From Haplomitrium mnioides (taxonomy: Eukaryota; Marchantiophyta; Haplomitriopsida; Calobryales): 20,006 bases of DNA. The notes beneath the pieces are model-generated. The model was given only the letters and a program-made list of their open reading frames with translations, searched no databases and was not told where the DNA came from. The stretch covers positions 1-20,006 of the forward strand of contig JBNGIS010018025.1 in the NCBI GenBank assembly GCA_049999725.1, given 5' to 3'. Position numbers and translations under genes: made by a program. Below, piece by piece: positions 10,007-16,913 of this stretch. Position 1 is the stretch's first letter. The number at the start of each line of letters is the position of its first letter.

Positions 10007-10069
10007 GTCAGCCCCTTGGTCGGAGCCTTAACTCCTTTCTGACAGAGTTAACCCCACTTAAGGGCTGAC
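10007..10069. other. Nested hairpin at the LTR U5 end (left copy)
   Basis: GTCAGCCC (10007-10014) can pair with GGGCTGAC (10062-10069), and inside it TTAACTC (10028-10034) pairs with GAGTTAA (10045-10051). The right LTR keeps both stems (16851-16858 with 16906-16913, and the inner pair). Such a terminal stem-loop could matter for the RNA 5' leader or for integrase recognition of the LTR end; this is inference. Confidence 0.5.
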
Positions 10070-10085
10070 TTAGTGTTTCGGGACG

Positions 10086-10093
10086 TTTTATAG
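10086..10093 (-). promoter_or_regulatory. TATA-like box near the LTR end
   Basis: Minus-strand CTATAAAA lies about 85 bases from the LTR terminus; the right copy reads CCATAAAA (16930-16937). If used, R plus U5 would be only about 50 bases, which is short. The alternative start region is near 11390-11400, where the old element has a better TATA box. Confidence 0.25.
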
Positions 10094-11847
10094 GAGGGGC
10101 TTTGCACCGAATGGACCCCAACTTCTACTTACCAACTCTGGAGTGCTGCACAACCCTCAACAACACCCAAGCACACAACTCCAGTGCCCACAGATGCAGG
10201 TCACACCCCTTCTTCAGGCCTTAACCTCGAAAGGTGCCACTTGGAAGATAGGGGAAGATAGACCAGAGCATCTGATTCTGGCCTCTTGGTGAGTCATTCA
10301 GCAGCCCCCTTGCTCATTCACATGCATTTCTCAAGGACACACACACAGGTGAATAGACTTGCTCCTGAATAAGTTCCAAAATATACTTTAGAGCCCAAAC
10401 CTGGACTCAATCACTTTGTATACAGAAGGGGAATAGGCTCCAGCATCCAATTATCACGATACAATACTGTTGGTCTTGACTTCCCCTGTCCAGGGTGTCA
10501 TCAGGATTTGATAAAGGGAATGCAGGCCTTCTAAACTAAGAACTTCACAAAACTACAAATAGAACACAAATCTAACAGCTCACATAAACATACACATCTA
10601 CACACACGCCCTGTCTTGCCAACATTGCAGGCATGTCCACCTCTTAAGAACCAATCTCTCCTCCAACTTTCCTTCTGCAACTCCAGCCTTTCTCTCACGC
10701 CTCACCCACGCACTCTCTCCCAGATAGTTTTTCAACTTCCCCCGCGAGAAGCCCTGAATTTACTTCCTCAGGCTTGGAAGAGGATTTCTTTAACTTCCAC
10801 CTCTGGAAGACAGTCCTCTCAACTGCTGGCCACCCACTCCACCTTGAGCTTCGAAGGGATCTTCTCTGCAGTGCGCGGGCACTAACACATCCACTCCTCT
10901 CTTGACTCCATAAGATTTTAACACCAACAACCTTCTCTGAATGTTGCTCGGACTGATCTCCTGCCCAAACCAAAGCTGAGCTGACACCAGGACCCCCCCT
11001 TGGCTGCCCCTCACGAAATACAGACTAAAAGAATCCTCCTCTCCTCTACGTGTTGGTCCACCTCCAAATGCTGGCCTGCCTTCACATGCGAGTACACCTG
11101 AGTAGTTTGAGCCTCTAGAGCCTCCTGCCCAGCGATTCCCAGCACTCCCTCAGTCCACCTCCACCCTGTGATAGCATTCCCTCACGAGTACACCCCCTCA
11201 CCAGAAGTCTCACTAGAACTCTCTCCTCCGTATCTCATTGCTTTCCTTGCACCCAAAAACAGTCCCCGTAGCTTCAAAGCGAGGCAGTCTATCCCTGTGC
11301 TCGTTTCCTCTCCAGCCTTGACGATTCATCACCGCCCTTCCATGGAAGTCCCTGTTTCACTTATCTGATGGCCGAGAGGTGCATCGCGCCTTTTTACATG
11401 ACTCGTAGGTGAGATTCTTACCAGATTCACAGTCTAAAAATAACACCAACATCTGCGCCTTGTTGTTTGCTATCCAACAAGACAGATTTCACGGGAAACC
11501 AACACATGTAGCTCTCGCAATCCGCATTTGAATCGGCATACCTTTTTGCTTTTGTTTCTTCCTCGTTATAGCTTGGCAACCCGTGAGATTCTTCGGATGC
11601 TAGGTAGCTGGCAGGTGGCGCGTCCCAGGAGCCCGTTGGATTCCTCGGATACCAAAACCAGTGAGATTCCACGGACGTTGGGCAGTTGACATGTGGCGCG
11701 TCGGGGTAGCCCGTTGGATTCCCGAGGGATCTCTAAGATTCTCGCAGATTCCCAGAGGCCCGCTTGAATGCCATGTCTCCGCAAAATGCCCCGGAACCCC
11801 GCCATCGCTCTTCGGAATACCACAGGTCGCCACGAGTCTTCCCTTCT

Positions 11848-12106
11848 ACGTCATCCGCACAGCGCTGCCCGCCGCCGCCCCGCAAAGGGGTAGGCGGACC
11901 GTCGCCTTGACCAGATTCAGTAGTTGACCCAATGCTGACCCGCAGGAACCCTCGGACCCCGCTGAACGCCACGTCATCCGTCGCCACGCCGCCCCGCAAA
12001 GGGGTAGGCGGACCGACGCAGTTGACTGGAATCCGAAGTTGACTTGCGCTGACTCGTCTTTCGCGGATGCCACGTCATCCGCAAAGCCCTGACCCTCCGT
12101 ATAAGA
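11848..12106. promoter_or_regulatory. CACGTCA and W-box cluster with a plus-strand TATA box (left LTR)
   Basis: ACGTCATCCG occurs at 11848, 11971 and 12072; the last two are full CACGTCA, a bZIP-type core (TGACGTG on the minus strand). Four W-box cores TTGAC lie at 11907, 11924, 12022 and 12039. An AAAGGGGTAGGCGGACC block is repeated 114 bases apart (near 11884 and 11998). TATAAGA at 12100-12106 faces the plus strand, directly downstream of the last CACGTCA. The cluster could be a stress-responsive U3 enhancer for the minus-strand RNA, an antisense promoter, or both. Confidence 0.4.
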
Positions 12107-12116
12107 ACCATGAAGA

Positions 12117-12740
12117 CTTCCACTTTTGCCCTCGTTGGATCGGTGAAATATCCTCTTTTCGGCACCCCGTCGTCCTCCTTTGGCCAGACCGTCGATATAT
12201 CACCTTTCCAGTACCCCTTTTTCTCCTCTGGTCAGGCCCGTGATAGATCACCTTTACGACGCTCTTTCCTTGCCTCTTGTTGGATCGTTGATAGGTCGTC
12301 TTTTCGGTTGCTGATCCTTTGCTTCTTCTGCTGGCCAGATCATTGACATATCACCTTTTCGCTGTTGTCCCCGCTTGTGCATCCAACGGATCCCTGTTAG
12401 CTGGGCTCCCCACATCGGAGGATGAATCGGAACCCTTTAAACTGGGGTTTCCACACCGGATGGCAGATCGGATCCCCCCAAAGTAGACTCACCTTGCCGC
12501 TTTATCGCCCTTTCGGCTCTCGCGTTCCTCTTCAGGCCAGACCTTCGACTTGTCACTATTTCGACAGTTTTTGTCCCTCCTCTTGTTGGACTTTCGATTG
12601 ATCGCCATTTCGGCACCTCGTTCTTCTTTCAACAGATTTCCGACATATCCTTGTTTCGGCACCGTTTCCCCTTGCTATCCAGACCGTCGATAGGTCACTG
12701 CTTCGGCGCCTTGTTCTTCAGGTAAAACCCTGTCTTATCT
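12117..12740. repeat. Degenerate 48-bp tandem array in U3 (left LTR)
   Basis: Units of 47-55 bases run from about 12117 to 12354 and again from 12509 to about 12740, including 12204-12251, 12252-12299, 12509-12556, 12557-12605 and 12651-12698. Shared parts are TTTCGGCACC at the start, a pyrimidine-rich middle (TTCTTCCTCTTG), CCAGACC, and TCGATATATCAC at the end. The gap between the blocks holds an unrelated module (12391-12478). Tandem repeats in U3 often act as enhancers; function here is unproven. Confidence 0.75.
12391..12478. repeat. Interspersed ~88-bp LTR module, copy A
   Basis: TCCCTGTTAGCTGGG, then CCCACATCGGAGG, TGAATCGGAACCC, TTAAACTGGGGTTTCCACA and GATCGGATCCC. The same order of blocks recurs at 13355-13438 in the same LTR. 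The right LTR has this copy at about 19233-19320; its second copy would lie past the window. Confidence 0.6.
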
Positions 12741-13033
12741 TTATTTCAGCATCCTCCCTTGATATAGGAATTGAGTCCTTCTCTTCACCAAGGCATTGAA
12801 AAGTTTTCTGTAAGAACATTGAAGAAGTCTACTTTACCTGACTTGTGGGAAAGTTTGTTGTAAGAACGCCGCGAATCTATGTCAAACTTTCGGATGACTT
12901 CCGATTCGAACTTTCAACTTGTCCTTCCTATTGTCTGAATCTTCGGCTTGTCACCCTTTCGTCGGCTTAATTAGCCTGCTTCGTAATCCAGTTTAACCTG
13001 TCACCCCACATTGTAAGATACTTCGGAACCACA

Positions 13034-13054
13034 CTAAGTGGGGAGCCCACTTAG
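13034..13054. other. Perfect 9-bp inverted repeat in the LTR (left copy)
   Basis: CTAAGTGGG and CCCACTTAG are separated by GAG. The right LTR has the same sequence at 19876-19896. It is a compact hairpin or a palindromic protein site; its role is unknown. Confidence 0.6.
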
Positions 13055-13354
13055 GAGGGCTACTTCCCGTGAGGGTCGCCATTTCTCCGCAGAGGTTCTG
13101 CGGACTCCCTGGGACTGACGCGTGTCCCCGAATCCCGTGAGATGTGCTGGGGCTGCTACGTTTCCGCAGCGCCCTTCGGACTCTCGTTGGCTTTGAGACC
13201 ATGATTTGTTGCCGCTTCGTCCTTCCCATTTAACCTCGCAGTTGCCTTAAAGCAATTCTCTGCCGCAGAAATGGTGATAAGTTACCTCTTCGTCAGTCGC
13301 CGCTTCGCCTATCCCGTTTCGCCCTCTTCGGATCCGTCGGACGCCCTTCACGTA

Positions 13355-13438
13355 TCCCTGTTAAGTGGGGAACCCACATAGGGAGGCTGATCGAATCCCC
13401 CTTAACCGGGGCTTTGCACATAGGAAGGCTAGATCCCG
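13355..13438. repeat. Interspersed ~88-bp LTR module, copy B
   Basis: TCCCTGTTAAGTGGGGAACC, CACATAGGGAGGCTGATCG, CCCTTAACCGGGGCTTTGCA and GGCTAGATCCC match copy A block for block. This points to an old internal duplication within the LTR, about 960 bases apart. Confidence 0.6.
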
Positions 13439-13941
13439 TCGAACCTTCGGACCCTTGGGAGCCGCCATGTCTTCCGTTAACTCCGTGAAGCACGCCGGGC
13501 GCGCCATGTTTCCGCAACGCCCCACAGACTCCTCAGCCTTCCTTCCTTCGGGTCGATTCTTCGCATTGATCCACCTCCTTTGGTCCGATTGTAGCAGCTG
13601 GCTTCTGATTCTGGAACGCTTCCTTCCCTTCTTGCCTGAGTGACCCATCGCGGGGCCTCATCCTTCTCGAGTTCATCACACTGCCTCCTTTCTACCTAGC
13701 TTCACCCGCAGCATTCTCCTTTTCTCCTCGTTCGTTGTTGCTGGGCAAGTCCTCGCAGTGCTGCGACTTCTGTTGCACTCGCGTGATGGCCCTCTGCACG
13801 CATCCGCTCGTCCTCCCCCTCACCTTCATCCCTCGTTACTCTTCTTGAGAATCCCTCCTCACCTGATTCCTCTGTGAATGTGGCCGGTTCCTTTCTCCCT
13901 GAATTCTACCACGATTGTGGTTGGCTCCGTTGACCTTTGAG

Positions 13942-13983
13942 GATCTCCCTCTGATGATCTCCCTCTGAAGGTCTCCCTCTGAC
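13942..13983. repeat. Three 14-bp tandem repeats
   Basis: GATCTCCCTCTGAT, GATCTCCCTCTGAA and GGTCTCCCTCTGAC follow each other directly (13942, 13956, 13970), in the part of the left LTR that cannot be checked against the right one. Confidence 0.85.
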
Positions 13984-14043
13984 CCATCTGAGTTCCACAG
14001 GGCTCCCCCTTGCATTTGCAGGATCAATGACATTCATTGGGGA

Positions 14044-14092
14044 AGGCAGAAAAGAAAGGAAGAGAAGGGAAAGGGGAAAGAGGAGAAAGGTG
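14044..14092 (+). repeat. Purine-rich low-complexity tract
   Basis: About 49 bases of almost pure A/G on the plus strand. Within the minus-strand element this is a pyrimidine tract near the start of U3. It is not the element's PPT, which must be purine on the minus strand. Confidence 0.7.
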
Positions 14093-14230
14093 CATGGTTG
14101 GCATAACAACAATAAAACAATAAAATACACTAAAACACAATAGGCTAACACAAACTGAAGGAATCCACCAGGCTTGGAAACTCCGAATTCACAAAAGATG
14201 AAAAAACTCAGACACACCCGGTTGACATAA

Positions 14231-14242
14231 CTCCCCTTTTAA
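14231..14242 (-). other. Polypurine tract (PPT) of the young element
   Basis: On the minus strand TTAAAAGGGGAG is followed by TTA and then the LTR start TGTCAA. It lies between the gag stop (14490) and the 3' LTR, where plus-strand DNA synthesis starts in LTR elements. The same 12-mer occurs within gag. Confidence 0.65.
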
Positions 14243-14489
14243 TTGTGCAGCGACCCCGCAAACACCCTCCCTCCTTCTGACTTCCTTGGGCTTCTCCGTG
14301 GCCGCTGCTATGATCTTCCTTGCTGGGTACCCCTGTCGACTCGGTCACCACACTACACACTACTCACACAACACGGGAACAAACAGACCAAAACTACTAC
14401 ACTATCCTACACTATCTTGATGGCTAACTCTGGCCTGGATCCCATATGTAAGCTGAGTCAGCATATTCTGGTTCAGGCTGGATGCCTGC

Positions 14490-16094
14490 CTAGATCTGTG
14501 GCCCTCGTGGCTGCCACCTTTCGTTCTTCTTCCTCAAGCCACTCTGCTGGCCTTTCTCATGACAATTTGGGGGAAACACAAAAAATCCCCCAAAAGTAAA
14601 CACAGCAAAACAAGAACAAACAAAACCACTATACATGACTAGTGGGGGAACATAACAAAACTGTACAAGGGCCAGTGCTGGTGGGCTGCCCTTCATATTT
14701 TCCTCTGTGTTGAGCAGACTTTCACACATGCTCGAGGTTAGCTCCATTGAGGTAGGTGGCCATTCTTCCATATTGTCCACTTCCTCCACAAGCTTGTGTC
14801 GAGTTTCAACCCCAGATGGTAGTCGGCCTTCGATGCTGCACCTATCTTCCTCTGAAAACCTCCACTGTCCCACTTGATGAGGATCTTCTTTAGTTGCACA
14901 GGGTGGCTGGTCCTGGAGGCTGCCACTAGTCAAATCAAAATTGAAGGACTCCTCTATTATGTCCTGCCCTAGGTCCTCCCCAATCTGGTTCTCCTCTTCA
15001 TCTTGTGGAGGCACTTCAATCTCAACGTGTCGTTGGTCTTCACATTGGTCATGGTGCAAGCTGTCGGTGGGGCACTCCCCTTTTAAGACCTGCTCGTGCT
15101 CTGCCCCACATTGGTCTTCTTCTGCAAGCCTGCATGCATCCGAAATAGACAGGGCAGCTTCCCACTCCCCTGTTAAGACCTGCTCCAGGTCTGTCTCAAC
15201 CGGCTCTTCTGGTTCAGGCCTGTACTCACTTGGAAGGGTAGGTTTCCACTCCCCTTTTAGCTCAGGTTCAGGGCTCGGCCGAGATTGGTCTTCTTGGATG
15301 CAACCTGCTATCTCGGTTGGCCTTACTTTCTCCACTTGAGGGGGTTCTAACTCAACTACACTAGGCAGTTGCTCGTCATGACTGCCCTCCCCTGAGTACA
15401 CTGATGTCAACTCCCCTTTTAGCTCAGGCTCGGGGGTCGGCCGAGGTTGGTCATCTAGCAGCTCCTCCTCTTGCAAGGGTTGAGGTTCTATTGTGCACTC
15501 CCCTTTTAGGGCTGGCTCAAGGTTAGACCAGCAACAGTCCTCCTTGAGTTCTCCATCGATGGGTTGGGCCTCTCCCTCCAGTTCTTCTTCTGCACAAACC
15601 AGCTCTGAGGTATAGTTTGCAGCTTCTACCTCATTGCTGGGTTCCAGATCTGAATTCAGTCGGCTGGATTCGGGCCTGAAATCTGCACTTGTTAGGACCA
15701 TTGGTTCAGCTTTATCTTGTGCTAGTGCTTCTTCCCCATATGTCCAATACTCATTGAGCTGGTCCTCTTCTTTGTCTGACTCTCCACATCTCCGGGTTTT
15801 CCTTCGATGCTTGCGGTGAGAGGAGTGCTTACGTCTCTTTTCCTTGGCCGCCTTCGTTGCCTTGGATGGTACTGGCCCTTTCTCCCCACAGGTCTCACAT
15901 CTCTGGGCCTCACGAACTACCTCCCAAAAACACGTGGGCTTGGCCACCTCCATCCATGCTCTCTCCTTCCTCGTCAATGCTGCCATGAACCACCCAAACA
16001 ACATATCCGAGGTGGGCTGCCATAGGAGCTGTACAATTAGCTCCTTAAACCTGCCCAAGAATGTGACCACTGACTCACCCGTCTTTTTTCTGAG
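14490..16094 (-). CDS. gag: Gag-like protein, downstream part (after amber codon)
   Basis: The frame is continuous with the upstream gag part, from which only TAG 16095-16097 separates it, and ends at TAG 14490-14492. Taking codon 16070-16068 as residue 1, residues 1-57 fit the second half of a Ty3/gypsy gag (capsid-like) domain: FLGRFKELIVQLLWQP, MAALTRKERAWMEVAKPT, EVVREAQRCE. Next comes CETCGEK, possibly a relic half knuckle, then a basic tract (77-94) and a long acidic region with about five in-frame repeats carrying KGEW/KGEC-like motifs. A strongly hydrophobic stretch follows (about 465-500: VPPLVMYSGFVCSCFAVFTF), then a short polar tail ending WQPRGPQI. No protease or reverse transcriptase motif follows. 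The role is presumed structural, forming the particle and binding element RNA. It would be made only by readthrough, by separate initiation, or from a sister copy without the stop. Confidence 0.7.
   Translation of the reverse strand, partial: LRKKTGESVVTFLGRFKELIVQLLWQPTSDMLFGWFMAALTRKERAWMEVAKPTCFWEVVREAQRCETCGEKGPVPSKATKAAKEKRRKHSSHRKHRRKTRRCGESDKEEDQLNEYWTYGEEALAQDKAEPMVLTSADFRPESSRLNSDLEPSNEVEAANYTSELVCAEEELEGEAQPIDGELKEDCCWSNLEPALKGECTIEPQPLQEEELLDDQPRPTPEPELKGELTSVYSGEGSHDEQLPSVVELEPPQVEKVRPTEIAGCIQEDQSRPSPEPELKGEWKPTLPSEYRPEPEEPVETDLEQVLTGEWEAALSISDACRLAEEDQCGAEHEQVLKGECPTDSLHHDQCEDQRHVEIEVPPQDEEENQIGEDLGQDIIEESFNFDLTSGSLQDQPPCATKEDPHQVGQWRFSEEDRCSIEGRLPSGVETRHKLVEEVDNMEEWPPTSMELTSSMCESLLNTEENMKGSPPALALVQFCYVPPLVMYSGFVCSCFAVFTFGGFFVFPPNCHEKGQQSGLRKKNERWQPRGPQI
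15075..15509 (-). repeat. In-frame 81-90-bp gag repeat carrying the PPT motif
   Basis: The plus-strand string CTCCCCTTTTA(A/G) occurs at 15075, 15249, 15411 and 15498, with a one-mismatch copy at 15165. Spacings are 90, 84, 162 (two units of 81) and 87 bases, all multiples of three. Each encodes L-K-G-E or a variant within an acidic unit. The copy at 15075-15086 is identical over 12 bases to the PPT at 14231-14242. Confidence 0.75.
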
Positions 16095-16613
16095 CTAGTC
16101 TAGCTGGGTGAGAATCTCACTCTCCTCAACCTCCATCAGACATTGACCCTTAAACCCCTCCCCAGACTGGGCATGTGTTGCAATTGGATACTCATACTTC
16201 TGCCCCCATGGTTCCGGGCAGTTGGAGGAAACGTGTCCAAGCTGACCACAATTCCAGCACACCATAACGATCCTTCTCGGTGGTCCGGTTGCGGCCCATT
16301 CATCTGATTGTTCAGCTTCCTCTAGATTTGCCATGCTGCTGGCAAGAAGGTCATGCATTGCCTCCATCTTTGCCCTCAATTCTACTAAGCGAACCTCCGT
16401 TTCTTTGGCAGCCCTTTTGATCTTTCGCTTCCTTCTTTGCTTCTTCCTTCTCGAAGATCTTTGATCATCAGAGTTGCTACTGTCAGACTCGCTGTCACTG
16501 TCCGAAGTGGATGCAGAGCTCTCCTCTGTGTCCTCATTGCTACTGGAACTATCAGAAGAGTATTCAAACACATGCTTAGCCTGTCTTTTCCTTCGGGTAC
16601 GGTTATGGCCCAT
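16095..16613 (-). CDS. gag: Gag-like protein, N-terminal part with CCHC zinc knuckle
   Basis: ATG at 16613 is the first in a frame opened by a TGA near 16684, and its context matches the old element's gag start. Of 172 residues, 18-52 are Ser/Asp/Glu-rich, 54-70 very basic (RRKKQRRKRKIKR, a likely nuclear or RNA-binding signal), and about 66-101 helical and charged, possibly coiled coil. Residues 119-132 form a complete knuckle C-x2-C-x4-H-x4-C (Cys119, Cys122, His127, Cys132) that should bind nucleic acid. The frame ends at TAG 16095-16097 within a segment that continues into the capsid-like domain. Usual gag order is capsid then knuckle, so this layout is reversed. The stop sits in GAC-TAG-CTC, and CAG-to-TAG deamination in a CHG context would explain it. 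Confidence 0.75.
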   Translation of the reverse strand: MGHNRTRRKRQAKHVFEYSSDSSSSNEDTEESSASTSDSDSESDSSNSDDQRSSRRKKQRRKRKIKRAAKETEVRLVELRAKMEAMHDLLASSMANLEEAEQSDEWAATGPPRRIVMVCWNCGQLGHVSSNCPEPWGQKYEYPIATHAQSGEGFKGQCLMEVEESEILTQLD

Positions 16614-16687
16614 TCTCTCAATGAAGAGGAAAAATTTTACTCCTTGGCAAGATGATAACTTGGTCGTAGGTTGGTCTCAGATCTTTG

Positions 16688-16703
16688 CAAACCTTTGCCC
16701 TCC
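16688..16703 (-). promoter_or_regulatory. Conserved leader block (candidate RNA packaging element)
   Basis: The minus strand reads GGAGGGCAAAGGTTTG, identical to 7238-7253 of the old element although the surrounding leader has diverged. Confidence 0.4.
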
Positions 16704-16817
16704 TTTTGGTCTTCTTCCATTTCTGGTGCTAGGCTGCTCCCAGAATTCTAGACACTTTTCCTTGCTCCACTCCAGTTTAACAAATTAATGCAAGGTTAAT
16801 TTTCCAGAATTCTTTTG

Positions 16818-16837
16818 TCCCGCCGTGATCGCCAAAA
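16818..16837 (-). other. Primer-binding site of the young element
   Basis: The minus strand reads TTTTGGCGATCACGGCGGGA, 12 bases inside the LTR end (16850). It resembles the TGGCG...GGGGA primer sites of plant Ty3/gypsy elements but does not match the common initiator-Met site TGGTATCAGAGC. The exact tRNA is not decided, and the 12-base spacer (TTAACGAAAAAA) is longer than usual. Confidence 0.55.
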
Positions 16838-16850
16838 TTTTTTCGTTAAT

Positions 16851-16913
16851 GTCAGCCCTCTAGTCGGAGCCTTAACTCCTTTTCGACAGAGTTAACCCCA
16901 CTTAAGGGCTGAC
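16851..16913. other. Nested hairpin at the LTR U5 end (right copy)
   Basis: Same two nested stems as at 10007-10069. The loop bases differ by two transitions while both stems are unchanged. Confidence 0.5.

Larger units (their letters stand above)
10006..14227 (-). repeat. Left LTR (3' LTR) of the young element
   Basis: The outer edge TGTCAG at 10006 is fixed by the match to 16850. The inner edge is inferred at ...TTGACA 14227: it gives a 5-bp terminal inverted repeat (TGTCA/TGACA) and lies three bases from a polypurine tract. Only 10006-13164 can be checked against the other LTR inside this window. In two segments I compared base by base there are 8 differences in about 137 positions (from 10006) and 6 in 120 (from 11581), all transitions. 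Length differences are two bases at an AC microsatellite near 10335 and four bases near 10707. Confidence 0.8.
16614..16849 (-). other. Untranslated leader of the young element
   Basis: This lies between the right LTR and the gag ATG. It contains the PBS next to the LTR and the 16-base block (16688-16703) kept in the old element's leader. It is about 236 bases, against about 456 in the old element. Confidence 0.6.

Noticed and set aside
13999-14019. Alternative LTR inner end at CCACA 13999 with a GGGGGAG-type tract next to it
   Set aside because: It gives only a 3-bp terminal match (TGT/ACA) and the tract is not adjacent to the TG. The 14227 boundary gives a 5-bp match and a better PPT, but I could not test either against the other LTR.
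14044-14092. Plus-strand purine tract as the PPT
   Set aside because: It is on the wrong strand for an element whose gag, PBS and LTR order are all minus.
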